Source: Solirubrobacterales bacterium
Lineage (GTDB): Bacteria; Actinomycetota; Thermoleophilia; Solirubrobacterales; Solirubrobacteraceae
Reading direction: 5' to 3'
Length of the DNA stretch: 64,000 nucleotides
Assembly: GCA_019241635.1 (NCBI GenBank)
Contig: JAFAWR010000285.1
Span: 1 to 64,000 of the forward strand
The position numbers and the translations under genes are program-made. The notes under the pieces were generated by a model that was given only the letters and a program-made list of their open reading frames with translations, was not told the DNA's origin and made no database searches. This document shows, one piece after another, positions 18,647 through 28,990 of this stretch. Numbering within the stretch: position 1 is the first letter of the stretch; the number at the start of each line of letters is the position of its first letter.

Positions 18647-20155
18647 CTACGAACCCACGCAGCGCGTATCCGAGCCGGGCCTGGTCACCCGGTAGACCCG
18701 CCACACGCCGACCCTGGCGAGCAGCTGGCGGCTGGTCAGATCGGCCTTGACCGGCGCGGCGATCCCGTCGATCGTGTCGTGCGGCCCGACGAACATCACG
18801 CCCTGGTGGCGCATCGAGGTGCCCACGCGCCCGAGCGTTACGTGGAGCTGCCAGGCCAGCGCGGTCTGCACCCCATGGTTGACCGCGGCGAAGCTCGACT
18901 TGCACGGGAACACCCGGCTGTGACCGCCGACCGCGGCGACCGCGGCCTTCATCTGGTCAAGCCGCGTGACCGCCTGCGCGGCGATCCGCTCCTGGGCGCG
19001 GGCCTGGCCCAGCCGGCCGCCGGTGAACGGAATGGTCAGCGCGACCAGGGCCACGATCACACCGGCGGCGACGAGCCCGCGCCCCCGAGCGGCCAGCTCG
19101 GCGAGGCGCACGATGCCCACCCCGGCCAGCACGGCGGTCACCCCGGCGGCCGGCAGATAGAAACGCTCCAACCCGGGATAGCCGTCGAGGGTCATCCCGA
19201 CCACGACCACCCACCACACGAGCGCGCCGGCCCCCAGGGCCAGGGTCAGCCAGTCGCGCGGGCGGCGCAGCCAGGCGACCGTCACCGCCACCGCGCCGAG
19301 GATCAGGATGGGGATCGTCTGCACGTCGAGCCCCCGTCCGAGCACGGTCAGGAACGGATCCGATCCGAGCTGGCCGTTGTATTCCTCGGCGTGCACCGCG
19401 GCCAGGAAAGGCTGACCCGAGCCGATCCAGGGCGGCACGAACCAGAAGAACGGGATCGCCAACAACCCGAGCACGATCAACGCCCGCGTCCGCGTCGACG
19501 CCGACCGCCACCACAGCCAGGCCGCGTAGAGGATGATCAGCGGCCAGGCCTCCGGGCGAATCAGCGAGGTGGCCACGCCGAGCACGAACGCCCAGCCGTA
19601 GCGCCGCTCGAGATGGCGGTCGATCGCCCAGAGCGCGCAGGCGATCAGCATCGGCTCCGAGGTCCCGCGGAACATCTCGTAGAACCACTCCTGGGTGACA
19701 ACCACCCCGGCCGCTGCCAGCACCCCCGCGGTCACCGCCGCCCAGCGCGGCGAGTGCGAGCCGACCAGCCGCGCGCCCAGCCGGTAGGCGGCGAACAGCG
19801 CGAGCAGCCCGCCGGCGCGAGCGGTGATCACCCACAGCGTGGGCGCCGCGGTGCTGCCGAACAGCGCGAACGCGGTGGTGAACAGCACCGGCAGCGGCTT
19901 CCACGACGGGCCGCCGCTGATCGCGAAGCTCAAATGCGGGTCGACGACCTCCCGCCCCCACGAGATCCACGCCCAGGGGTCATACGACGCCACCGTCGGC
20001 AGCAGCGCGGCTGACAGCGCCGCCAGCACCACGCACGCGACCGTGGCCGACACGAACGGATACCGCTGCAGCAGCTCACGCCAGTCGTCCCTCCCGGACT
20101 GCCCGGCCGCCCGGTCAGGCGCCGCAGACGGAGCGGGTGTCTGGGTGGCACTCAC
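18647..20155 (-). CDS. Multi-TM membrane protein, glycosyltransferase (GT39/mannosyltransferase-like)
   Basis: Many TM helices; [15 protein letters not shown] early loop typical of GT-C enzymes. Confidence 0.6.
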   Translation of the reverse strand: MSATQTPAPSAAPDRAAGQSGRDDWRELLQRYPFVSATVACVVLAALSAALLPTVASYDPWAWISWGREVVDPHLSFAISGGPSWKPLPVLFTTAFALFGSTAAPTLWVITARAGGLLALFAAYRLGARLVGSHSPRWAAVTAGVLAAAGVVVTQEWFYEMFRGTSEPMLIACALWAIDRHLERRYGWAFVLGVATSLIRPEAWPLIILYAAWLWWRSASTRTRALIVLGLLAIPFFWFVPPWIGSGQPFLAAVHAEEYNGQLGSDPFLTVLGRGLDVQTIPILILGAVAVTVAWLRRPRDWLTLALGAGALVWWVVVVGMTLDGYPGLERFYLPAAGVTAVLAGVGIVRLAELAARGRGLVAAGVIVALVALTIPFTGGRLGQARAQERIAAQAVTRLDQMKAAVAAVGGHSRVFPCKSSFAAVNHGVQTALAWQLHVTLGRVGTSMRHQGVMFVGPHDTIDGIAAPVKADLTSRQLLARVGVWRVYRVTRPGSDTRCVGS

Positions 20156-20158
20156 CGC

Positions 20159-20863
20159 TCAGCGCCGGGATGCGTCCGAGAACCGGCAGCGCAGCAGCGT
20201 GCCGAGCACCCGGAAGCCATCAACCGCGGTCAGCTTCTTGCCCTCATCGGTGGCGCGCGCCCGGTAGTGCACAGGCACCTCGAAGATCCGCTCGCCGTGC
20301 TGGACGAGCCGCGCGGTGATCTCAGGTTCGATGGCGAACCCGGGCGAGCGCAGCGGCAGGCTGCGGAACACGTCGGTGCGGATCATCTTGTGGCAGGTCA
20401 TGATGTCGTGCAGGTACACGTTGAACAGGACGTTGCATGCGAACGTCACGCCCTTGTTCCCCAGCACGAACAGGAACGAGTGGCTCGTGTACCCGTCGAA
20501 TGCCCGCACTCCGAAGCACGCGTTCGTACGGCCATCGAGAAGCGGGGGCATCAGCAGCCCGAGGTCGGTCGGGTCGTACTCGAGGTCGGCGTCGAAGATC
20601 GCCGCGAACTCGCCCCGCGCCTCCGCGAGCGCGGTCTGCACGGCGGCGCCCTTGCCGCGGTTCTCGGGGTGCTGGAACAGCCGGACCCGGCCGGGCGGGA
20701 GGGACGGAATCAGATCCTTGAGGATCTCCCGCGTGCCGTCGGTGGACCCGTCGTCGACCACGATCAGCTCGAAGTCGGTCGGCAGGGGCGTGTCGAGCAC
20801 CTCCGCGATGGCACGCTCGACGCGCTCGCGCTCGTTGTAGACGGGCATCAAGATGGAAAGCAT
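20159..20863 (-). CDS. Glycosyltransferase family 2
   Basis: MLSILMPVYNERERVERAI...LIVVDDGSTDGTREIL...IFDADLEYDPTDL. Confidence 0.9.
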   Translation of the reverse strand: MLSILMPVYNERERVERAIAEVLDTPLPTDFELIVVDDGSTDGTREILKDLIPSLPPGRVRLFQHPENRGKGAAVQTALAEARGEFAAIFDADLEYDPTDLGLLMPPLLDGRTNACFGVRAFDGYTSHSFLFVLGNKGVTFACNVLFNVYLHDIMTCHKMIRTDVFRSLPLRSPGFAIEPEITARLVQHGERIFEVPVHYRARATDEGKKLTAVDGFRVLGTLLRCRFSDASRR

Positions 20864-21007
20864 GTGACTGACTCTGAGTTTGAAGGGCTCCCCGCCCGCC
20901 CGTCCGAGCGGGCCCACCAGCGACACTGACGCGCGCCGGCTGGAAGGGCACCCACGAGGAGGCTCGATGCTAGCCGATCGCCCGGACCATCGACGGACCC
21001 CGCGCGT

Positions 21008-22210
21008 TTGCGCAACCATCCCCGCGTGGATTTCGCCGGCGCCGGCTTGCTCGACGGCCTGGAGGGCGAGGATCGCTCCTCCCGCGAGCGCCTGCTTACG
21101 CGACTAATCGACGAGGGCTACGGCATCGACGAGCTCAAGCGGGCGGTCGCCGAGGACCGGCTCGCGCTGCTGCTGGTCGACCGCGTGCTCGGCGGCCGCT
21201 ACAGCGCCCGCGAGCTCGAGGAGCAGACCGGCCTCACCGCCACCCAGATGCTGAGGATCAGGCGGCTGCTCGGCCTGCCCGAAGCCTCACCCGAGGCCCG
21301 GGTGTTCGGCGAAGAGGAAGTCAAGGCGGCCGAGTCGACCCGGATGTTCCTCGAGGTCGGGCTAGGCGAGCCGGCGATCGCCGAGATCACCCGGGTGCTC
21401 GGCGAAGGCATGGCTCGCCTGGCCGCCACCACCGCCGCGGCGTTCGTCGACGCCTTCCTCGAGCCCGGCGACAGCGAGGACGAGGTCGCGCAGCGCTTCG
21501 CCTCGGTGGCCGAGCAGCTGATCCCGGCGATCGACCCCGTGCTGGTGGCCGCCTACAAGCAGCACCTGGCCGCGGCGGTCCGCCGCGGGATGCTGAGCCA
21601 GGCCGAGCGCGAATCCGGCGAGGCGGGCGGGGCTCAGGAGATCACCGTGTGCTTCGTCGACCTGGTGGGCTTCACGCGCCTCGGGGCGCAGATCGAGGCG
21701 CAGGAGCTCGGCAGCGTGGCCAGCCGGCTGGCCGAGCTCGCCAACGACGTCACCGAGCCGCCCGTCCGCCTGGTCAAGACGATCGGCGACGCGGCGATGT
21801 TCGTCAGCCCCGAGCCCGCGCCGTTGGTGTCGGTGGCCCTGTCACTGCTCGAGGCGGTGGACGCGGCGGAGCTGCCGAGCCTCCGGGCCGGCGTCGCCAC
21901 GGGCACTGCCCTTCAGCGCGCCGGCGACTTCTACGGCCACGCGGTCAACCTGGCCAGCCGGGTGACCGGGGCGGCCCGCGCCGGCAGCGTGCTGTGCACC
22001 GAGGAGGTGCGCGAGGCCGCCCCCGAGGACTTCGACTGGTCGTTCGCCCGCAAGCACAAGCTCAAGGGCATGTCCGACGCGGTTCCCCTCTACCGGGCCC
22101 GGCGCCGCGAGGAAGCGCCGGCCGAGGATGGCCCGAAACGGGCCAAGAAGCCCGAGACGCCTAAGAAGAAATCGAAAGCAGATCGACGACGAAAACAAGC
22201 GGCGAGTTAG
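21008..22210 (+). CDS. Class III adenylate/guanylate cyclase with N-terminal regulatory domain
   Basis: ITVCFVDLVGFTRLG; KTIGDAAMFVS; AGVATGTALQRAGDFYGHAVNLASRV; N-terminal region resembles the Rv1264-type regulatory domain. Confidence 0.88.
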   Translation: MRNHPRVDFAGAGLLDGLEGEDRSSRERLLTRLIDEGYGIDELKRAVAEDRLALLLVDRVLGGRYSARELEEQTGLTATQMLRIRRLLGLPEASPEARVFGEEEVKAAESTRMFLEVGLGEPAIAEITRVLGEGMARLAATTAAAFVDAFLEPGDSEDEVAQRFASVAEQLIPAIDPVLVAAYKQHLAAAVRRGMLSQAERESGEAGGAQEITVCFVDLVGFTRLGAQIEAQELGSVASRLAELANDVTEPPVRLVKTIGDAAMFVSPEPAPLVSVALSLLEAVDAAELPSLRAGVATGTALQRAGDFYGHAVNLASRVTGAARAGSVLCTEEVREAAPEDFDWSFARKHKLKGMSDAVPLYRARRREEAPAEDGPKRAKKPETPKKKSKADRRRKQAAS

Positions 22211-22691
22211 GCGGGATCGTCGTGCCGCTGCCCTTGGAGCCGTAAGCGAGGCTGGCCGGGATGATCAGCTCCCGGCGGCCGCCGATCTTCATCCCCGGGA
22301 TGCCCTGCACCCATCCTGGGATCACCCCGCCGCTGGTCAGCGGGAACGTCGCGGGCTGGTTGCGGCTCCAGGAGGAGTCGAACTCCTTGCCGTTCTTGTA
22401 GAGCACCCCGACGTAGTTGACCGTCACCGTCTGGCCCGCCTTGACCGTCTGGCCGGTCCCGACGACCAGGTCCTTGGTCACCAGCTTGCTCGGCGCCGCG
22501 CCCTTGGGCACGCTGACCACGGGCTTCTTGGCCAGCGCCGGCGGAGGCTTCGGCGTCGTGGCGATGGCGGTCTGGGTGGCGCCGCCCTGGGGGGCCAGCT
22601 GAATCCCGCCGGCCTTCGAGGAGCCGCCGCACCCGGCCAGCGCGGCCGCGGCCAGCGCGAGGAGGGACAAGAGAGACGTTCGGATTCGCAT
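22161..22691 (-). CDS. FKBP-type peptidyl-prolyl cis-trans isomerase, lipoprotein
   Basis: Lipobox LAGC; VKAGQTVTVNYVGVLYKNGKEFDSSW; GMKIGGRRELIIPASLAYG. Confidence 0.92.
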   Translation of the reverse strand: MRIRTSLLSLLALAAAALAGCGGSSKAGGIQLAPQGGATQTAIATTPKPPPALAKKPVVSVPKGAAPSKLVTKDLVVGTGQTVKAGQTVTVNYVGVLYKNGKEFDSSWSRNQPATFPLTSGGVIPGWVQGIPGMKIGGRRELIIPASLAYGSKGSGTTIPPNSPLVFVVDLLSISS

Positions 22692-22730
22692 CGGAGCGGA
22701 CGAGGCTAGCGGCCGGGCGTCAAATGCGTG

Positions 22731-23480
22731 TCATTGCGCGACGCGCTCGAGCACGGCGGCGTCGACATCGAAGTTGGCGTGCACGGCGTTGACGTCGTCG
22801 TTCTCTTCGAGGGCGTCGATCAGCTTGATCAGCTTACCGGCATCGCCCTCGTCGACCGGCACCCGCGCCCGCGGCCGCTGGGTGAGGTCGGCGCTCTCGA
22901 TCTCGACCCCGGCCTGCACGAGCGCCTCGCGCGCGGCGGCCAGGTCCGACGGCTCGGTGATCACCTCGTAGACGTCCTCGTCGAGCGCGATGTCCTCGGC
23001 GCCCGCGTCGATCGCCGGCATCAGGTCGTCTTCCCCGTAGCGATTGGCGTCCACCACGATCACGCCGCGCTTGTCGAACAGGTAGGACACCGACCCGGGC
23101 TCGCCCAGGTTGCCACCGTGCTTGCCCAGCAGGTGGCGCATCTCGGCGCCCGTCCGGTTGCGATTGTCGGTCAGCGCCTCGATGAGCAGCGCCACGCCGC
23201 CCGGCCCGTAGCCCTCGTAGAGCACGGTCTCGATCTGATCGGCGTCCGATCCCTCGCCGGTTCCCTTGGCGATCGCGCGCTCGATGTTGTCCTTGGGCAT
23301 CGACGCGTCGCGGGCCTTCTGGACGGCCAGGGCGAGAGCCGAGTTCCCGGTTGGATCGCCGCCGCCCTCACGCGCGGCGATCTGGATCGCGCGGGCCAGC
23401 TTGGTGAAATGCTGACCGCGGCGCGCGTCGACGACGGCCTTCTTGTGCTTGATCGAAGCCCATTTGGAGTGGCCGGACAT
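22731..23480 (-). CDS. yebC: YebC/PmpR family transcriptional regulator
   Basis: MSGHSKWASIKHKKAVVDARRGQHFTKLAR. Confidence 0.97.
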   Translation of the reverse strand: MSGHSKWASIKHKKAVVDARRGQHFTKLARAIQIAAREGGGDPTGNSALALAVQKARDASMPKDNIERAIAKGTGEGSDADQIETVLYEGYGPGGVALLIEALTDNRNRTGAEMRHLLGKHGGNLGEPGSVSYLFDKRGVIVVDANRYGEDDLMPAIDAGAEDIALDEDVYEVITEPSDLAAAREALVQAGVEIESADLTQRPRARVPVDEGDAGKLIKLIDALEENDDVNAVHANFDVDAAVLERVAQ

Positions 23481-23486
23481 GGGTTT

Positions 23487-24209
23487 TCAGTGTAGGACCC
23501 ACGGGGCCTGCCCGCCGGACCACAGGTGGTTGAGCGTGATCCAGTCCTTGTAGGTGTCCATGCACTCCCAGAACCCCTGGTGGCGGTAGGCCTGGAGTTG
23601 TCCGGCCGCGGCCAGGCGCTCGAGCGGCTCGCGCTCGAGCACGGTCCCGGGCTCGACGAGCGCCAGCGCCGTGCGCTCGAAGCAGAAGAACCCGGCGTTG
23701 ACCCACAACTCTGAGCGGGGCTTCTCGGTGAACCCCCGCACGGTGCCATCCCCGTTCAGACGGGCCACCCCGAACGGGAGCCGGGGCTGGACGACGGCCA
23801 TCGTGGCGGCGGCGCCATGCCCGCGGTGGTGCTCCAGAAGCGCGGTCAGATCGATGTCGGCCACGCCGTCGGCGTAGGCCAGGCAGAAGCGCTCCTGCGC
23901 GGCCAGCACGGGCGCGGCCCGGCGCAGACGCTCACCGGTCGGGGTGTCGGTGCCGGTGTCCAGGCAGGCGATCTGAACGCCGGCGGGCCAGGACTCGCCG
24001 TCGACGAACGCCTCCACCTGGGCGGCCCGGTATCCGGTCAGGAGCAGGAACTCGCGGAAGCCGTGGGCCAGGTACATGCCGATCACGTGCCACACGATCG
24101 GCCGCCCCCCGACCTCGATCAGCGGCTTGGGCAGCGCCGCCGAGTGCTCCTGCAGGCGCGTACCGCGCCCGCCGCACAGGATCACGACGGTGGGCTTGGG
24201 CGTCGGCAC
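23487..24209 (-). CDS. Nucleotidyltransferase (glucose-1-phosphate cytidylyltransferase-like)
   Basis: VVILCGGRGTRLQEHSAALPKPLIEVGGRPIVWHVI; GFWECMDTYKDWITLN. Confidence 0.88.
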   Translation of the reverse strand: MPTPKPTVVILCGGRGTRLQEHSAALPKPLIEVGGRPIVWHVIGMYLAHGFREFLLLTGYRAAQVEAFVDGESWPAGVQIACLDTGTDTPTGERLRRAAPVLAAQERFCLAYADGVADIDLTALLEHHRGHGAAATMAVVQPRLPFGVARLNGDGTVRGFTEKPRSELWVNAGFFCFERTALALVEPGTVLEREPLERLAAAGQLQAYRHQGFWECMDTYKDWITLNHLWSGGQAPWVLH

Positions 24210-24247
24210 GGGTTCGGCATTATCGCCCGGGGTAGGATCCGCGGACG

Positions 24248-25618
24248 ATGAGCGTGGCCAATCCGGGCATCTTCAAGGCCTACGACATCCGGGGGCTCTA
24301 CGGCTCGGACATCGACGCCGACCTGGCCGAGCAGATCGGGAGGGCGTTCGCCCGCGTGATCGGCGAGCTCGAGGACAAGCCGACCGCCGAGCTGCGCCTG
24401 GGGCTCGGCCGCGACATGCGGCTGACCGCGCCGGAGCTCGCCGAGGCCTACTGCAAAGGCATGTGCTCCGAGGGCGCCACCGTCCTCGACGCCGGCGAGG
24501 TCGGGACCGAGATGCTCTATTTCCTGGTCGGCTCGCGCGATCTGGACGGTGGGCTGATGTGCACCGCGTCGCACAATCCCCAGCGCTACACCGGCGCCAA
24601 GATGGTCAGGCGGGGGGCCATCGCCTTGTCCGGGGACGCCGGAATCGGCGAGGTGCGCGCCAAGATCGACGAAGGGCTGGGCAGCGCTCCGGGCGGGGGC
24701 GCCACCGAGTCCGTCCAGCTCTACGAGGAGTTCCAGGAGGCGGTGCTGAAGTTCATCGACCCCGCGGCGGTGAAGCCGATGCGGGTCGTGGTCGACGGCG
24801 GGAACGGCATGGCCGGCCCGATGGTCGGTCCGCTGCTTCACCGGCTCGGGCTCGACCTGGTCGAGACCTACTTCGAGCCCGACGGCCGCTTCCCCGACCA
24901 CGAGCCCAACCCGCTGCTCGAGGAGAACCGCGAGTTCATCATGCGCGAGGTGGTCCGCCAGAAGGCCGACCTGGGGATCGCCTGGGACGGCGACGCCGAT
25001 CGCTGCTTCTTCATCGACGATCAGGGCACGTTCGTCGACGGCGACTTCCTGACCGCACTGCTCGCCGAGTCGATGTTCGAGAAGAACCCGGGCGCCACGA
25101 TTCTCTACGACGTCCGGGCGAGCTGGGCGGTCAAGGACGTCGCGGAGAAGGCGGGCGGAAAGGCGCTCATGAACCGGGTCGGCCATGCCTTCTTCAAGAC
25201 CCGGATGCGCGAGGAGAACGCCGTGTTTGGCGGCGAGGTCTCCGGCCACTACTACTTCCACGACTTCTACTGCGCCGACTCAGGGACGATTCCGGCCCTG
25301 CTCATCCTCGAGCTCCTCTCGAACCGCGGCCGGCGGATCTCCGAGCTGCTCGAGCCGTACCGCTCGAAGTACTTCATTTCGGGCGAGATCAATTCCGAGG
25401 TCTCCGACGGCGAGGCCAAGATCGAGGAGCTGGCCTCCAAGTACGAGGACGGGCACCAGTACAGCCTGGACGGCCTCTCGGTCGAGTACGACGACTGGCA
25501 CTTCAACGTGCGCCCGTCCAACACCGAGCCGCTGCTGCGCCTGTGCCTGGAGTCGCTGCGCTCGCGCGAGGACATGGAGCGCCGGCGCGACGAGGTGCTG
25601 GCCGTGATCCGTTCGTGA
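24248..25618 (+). CDS. manB: Phosphomannomutase/phosphoglucomutase
   Basis: FKAYDIRGLYG; CTASHNPQRYTGAK; GIAWDGDADRCFFID; FNVRPSNTEPLLRLCLE. Confidence 0.95.
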   Translation: MSVANPGIFKAYDIRGLYGSDIDADLAEQIGRAFARVIGELEDKPTAELRLGLGRDMRLTAPELAEAYCKGMCSEGATVLDAGEVGTEMLYFLVGSRDLDGGLMCTASHNPQRYTGAKMVRRGAIALSGDAGIGEVRAKIDEGLGSAPGGGATESVQLYEEFQEAVLKFIDPAAVKPMRVVVDGGNGMAGPMVGPLLHRLGLDLVETYFEPDGRFPDHEPNPLLEENREFIMREVVRQKADLGIAWDGDADRCFFIDDQGTFVDGDFLTALLAESMFEKNPGATILYDVRASWAVKDVAEKAGGKALMNRVGHAFFKTRMREENAVFGGEVSGHYYFHDFYCADSGTIPALLILELLSNRGRRISELLEPYRSKYFISGEINSEVSDGEAKIEELASKYEDGHQYSLDGLSVEYDDWHFNVRPSNTEPLLRLCLESLRSREDMERRRDEVLAVIRS

Positions 25619-26643
25619 CCACGCCGGATCGCCGCGCCACCAGCGCCGAGGACGCGCTGGCCCTGGCGCAGCGGGCGGGCATCCACCGGATCGCCGTGCC
25701 CACGCCTTTCCTGGTCGGTCGGGTGAACTGCTACCTGATCGAGGACGAGCCGCTCACCCTGATCGACACCGGACCGAACTCCGGCAAGTCTTTGGACGAT
25801 CTGGAGCAGGCGCTCGCGGTCCACGGCCGGCGGATCGAGGACCTCGAGCTGATCGTGCTCACCCACCAGCACATGGATCATCTCGGCCTGCTCGAGATCC
25901 TGGCTCGCCGCTCGGGCGCCGAGGTCGCGGCGCTCGACCTGCTCGTGCCCTATCTGGAGAGCTTCTCGCGCAGCGCCACCACCGACGACGAGTTCGCCCA
26001 GGCGGTCATGCGCCGGCACGGTGTCCCCGAGGACCTGGCCACCGTGCTCGGCGAGCTGGCCGCGGCGTTTCGCGCCTTCGGGTCGAGCGGGCGGGTGACC
26101 GTCGCGCTGCGCGACGGCGAGACCCTCAAGCTGCGCGACCGGACGCTGCGGATCTTCCACCGTCCCGGGCACAGCCCGTCGGACACCATCCTGTGGGATG
26201 AGGAGCGGGAGATCCTGATCGCCGGCGACCACCTGCTCGCGTCGATCTCCTCAAACCCGCTGATCTCGCGGCCGCTCTCAGGACCGGTCGAGCCGCGCCC
26301 CCGGGCGCTCCTGCAGTACATCGACTCGCTTCGGGCAACCCGCGAGCTGCCGGCCCGGCTGATCATGCCGGGGCACGGCGACCCGGTCCTCGAGCACGTC
26401 GAGCTGATCGACGAGCGCCTGCGCATGCATCGCCGGCGGGCCGCCCGGGTGCTCCAGATCCTCGACGGGGAGGCCTTGAGCGCCTACGAGATCGCCCTGC
26501 GCATGTGGGGCAACGTGGCCGTCACCCAGGCCTACCTGACCCTGTCGGAGGTGCTCGGACACCTCGATCTCCTGGCCGAGGCGGGTCAGGCGGTCGAGCG
26601 CGAGGCTGACGGCGTCTCGCGATTCGAGGCCGTCGCGGTGTAA
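25615..26643 (+). CDS. MBL-fold metallo-hydrolase
   Basis: GTG start overlapping upstream stop; VLTHQHMDHLGLLE; IFHRPGHSPSD; LIAGDHLL; IMPGHGDPV. Confidence 0.9.
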   Translation: MTTPDRRATSAEDALALAQRAGIHRIAVPTPFLVGRVNCYLIEDEPLTLIDTGPNSGKSLDDLEQALAVHGRRIEDLELIVLTHQHMDHLGLLEILARRSGAEVAALDLLVPYLESFSRSATTDDEFAQAVMRRHGVPEDLATVLGELAAAFRAFGSSGRVTVALRDGETLKLRDRTLRIFHRPGHSPSDTILWDEEREILIAGDHLLASISSNPLISRPLSGPVEPRPRALLQYIDSLRATRELPARLIMPGHGDPVLEHVELIDERLRMHRRRAARVLQILDGEALSAYEIALRMWGNVAVTQAYLTLSEVLGHLDLLAEAGQAVEREADGVSRFEAVAV

Positions 26644-26709
26644 CAACGCAGACAATCCTCGTCCAATCAGGGTACGGACCGAGGCCGGTTCTGCCGATTA
26701 GCAGGGGAC

Positions 26710-28989
26710 ATGGTCGGGGATTACGACAGCGCTGGCCTGCCCGGCGCGGGGCAGGGCGAATCTACGTCGGGCGGGATGGCTGGCGACGGCTATTCGGAGC
26801 TGCTCGAGCGCGTCCCGGCGATCGTCTACGTGGCCGATCCCGGCGAGGACGGCCTTTGGTATTACGCGAGCCCGCAGATCGAGCACATCCTTGGCTACAC
26901 ACCGGCGCAGTGGTGCGCGGACCCCGATCTGTGGGCCGCGCGGCTGCACCCCGACGATCGCGAATGGGTGCTCACCCGCGAAGCCCGACTGGCCGCGGAC
27001 GCATGTGACGGGGCGGCGCTCGAGTACCGCATGCTCCATCGCGACGGACGCGTCGTGTGGATCCGCGACGACTCGGTGATCGTCCGCGACGAGGCCGGTG
27101 AGCTGCGCTGGCACGGCGTCCTGTCGGACGTCACCGAGCGAAAGCAGGTCGAGGCCGAGCTCGAACGGCGGGCCGCGCAGCAGGCGGCCGTCGCGGTGCT
27201 CGGCGAGCACGCGCTCGAGGGCGCGAGCACCGAGGAGCTGATGCACGAGGCGGTCCGGAGCGCGGCAGAGCTCCTCGGAGTCGAGCTGGCGGCGGTGTGG
27301 GAGCTCCTCCCGGCCGAGACCGAGCTGGTCCTGCGCTCGGGGCTCGGGTGGCCGGCGTCGGAGTTCGGCAACCTGCGCTATCCCGCCGCCGAGGGCTCAC
27401 AGGCCGGCTACACGCTGATGACCGGCGCCCCGGTGGTGGTCGAGGATTGGGACGCGGAGACGCGCTTTGCCCAGCCGCGCTACGGCGAGCGGCGGACCGG
27501 GGCCGGGCTGTCGGTCAAGATCGAGGGGCGCTCGCGCGAGCCCTTCGGCGTGCTGATCGTCCAGTCGATGACGCCGCGGGCGTTCGCGCCCGGCGACGTC
27601 GACTACCTCCAGGCGCTGGCCAACGTGCTGGCTGACGCGCTCGAGCGCCAGGCGATCGAGGACGCCATCCGCGAGCGCGCCGTGCACGACCCCCTGACCG
27701 GCCTGCCCAACCGCGTCCTGTTCGTCGACCGCCTCGAGCATGCGCTGGCCCGCCTCGGACGCTCGGAGGCACTGTGCGCGATCCTGTTTCTGGACCTCGA
27801 CCACTTCAAGCTGGTCAACGACAGCCTCGGCCACCACGTGGGCGACGAGCTTCTGACCGCGGCCGCGCCGCGCCTCAAGCAGGCTCTGCGCTTAAGCGAC
27901 ACGGTCGCCCGGTTCGGTGGGGATGAGTTCGGGATCCTGCTCGAGGACATCTCCTCCGAGCGCGACGCGATCGAGACGGCCGAGCGGATCGCGGCGATCT
28001 TCGCCCGGCCGTTCGTGCTTTCCGGCTCCGAGCACTTCGTGACCACGAGCATCGGGATCGCGCTGGCCCGCGGCGGCGAGCTGGCCGACGAGCTGATCCG
28101 GGACGCGGACGCCGCGATGTACCGGGCCAAGGACCGCGGGCGCGCCCGCTACGAGGTGTTCGACGAGGGCATGCGCGGCCGCGCGATCGAGCGACTGCGG
28201 GTTGAGAACGACCTGCGCCGCGCGCTCGAGCGGGGCGAGCTGCGGCTCGAGTACCAGCCCGTGGTCTCCCTGCGCAACTTCTCGCTCGTCGGGGTCGAGG
28301 CGCTCGTGCGCTGGCGCCACCCCGAGCGCGGTGAGATCCCGCCCTCGGATTTCATCCCGATCGCCGAGGAGAACGGGCTGATCGAGCCGATCGGCCGGTG
28401 GGTGCTCGAGCGGGCCTGCCGCCAGGCCGCCGAGTGGTACGCGGCCCGGCCCGACTCGGCCCCGCTCACGATGTCGGTGAACCTGTCGGCGGTCCAGGTG
28501 ACGCGTCGCTCACTGCCCGATGTGGTCGCCTCGATCCTGCGGAGCACCGGGCTCGATCCGGCCTGCCTGAGCCTCGAGATCACCGAGACCGTGATGGTGC
28601 GCGACGCCGAGGGACTGGGCGAGGTGCTGGGGGCCCTGAAGGCGCTCGGAGTCAGGCTCGTGCTGGATGACTTCGGCACCGGCTATTCGTCGCTCAGCTA
28701 CCTGACGCGCCTGCCGCTCGACGTGCTCAAGGTCGATCGCTCGTTCGTCGACGGCCTCGGCTCGGAGCCTCGCGACACCGCGATCACCGAGACGATCATC
28801 GCGATGTCGCGCGCGCTTTCGCTGGACGTGGTCGCCGAGGGCGTCGAGACCTCCGAGCACGTCCGCGAGCTCAGTCGCCTCGGCTGCGGCCTGGCTCAGG
28901 GCTTCCACTTCTCCCGCGCCGTGCCCGCTGAGGAGATCACACGGGCGCTCGAGCACGGGCCGGCGTGGCTGCCCACGCTCAACACCTGA
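26710..28989 (+). CDS. PAS-GAF-GGDEF-EAL c-di-GMP signalling protein
   Basis: GGDEF (VARFGGDEFGILLED) and EAL (GVEALVRWRHPERGEIPPSDFI) motifs intact. Confidence 0.95.
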   Translation: MVGDYDSAGLPGAGQGESTSGGMAGDGYSELLERVPAIVYVADPGEDGLWYYASPQIEHILGYTPAQWCADPDLWAARLHPDDREWVLTREARLAADACDGAALEYRMLHRDGRVVWIRDDSVIVRDEAGELRWHGVLSDVTERKQVEAELERRAAQQAAVAVLGEHALEGASTEELMHEAVRSAAELLGVELAAVWELLPAETELVLRSGLGWPASEFGNLRYPAAEGSQAGYTLMTGAPVVVEDWDAETRFAQPRYGERRTGAGLSVKIEGRSREPFGVLIVQSMTPRAFAPGDVDYLQALANVLADALERQAIEDAIRERAVHDPLTGLPNRVLFVDRLEHALARLGRSEALCAILFLDLDHFKLVNDSLGHHVGDELLTAAAPRLKQALRLSDTVARFGGDEFGILLEDISSERDAIETAERIAAIFARPFVLSGSEHFVTTSIGIALARGGELADELIRDADAAMYRAKDRGRARYEVFDEGMRGRAIERLRVENDLRRALERGELRLEYQPVVSLRNFSLVGVEALVRWRHPERGEIPPSDFIPIAEENGLIEPIGRWVLERACRQAAEWYAARPDSAPLTMSVNLSAVQVTRRSLPDVVASILRSTGLDPACLSLEITETVMVRDAEGLGEVLGALKALGVRLVLDDFGTGYSSLSYLTRLPLDVLKVDRSFVDGLGSEPRDTAITETIIAMSRALSLDVVAEGVETSEHVRELSRLGCGLAQGFHFSRAVPAEEITRALEHGPAWLPTLNT

Positions 28990-28990
28990 G

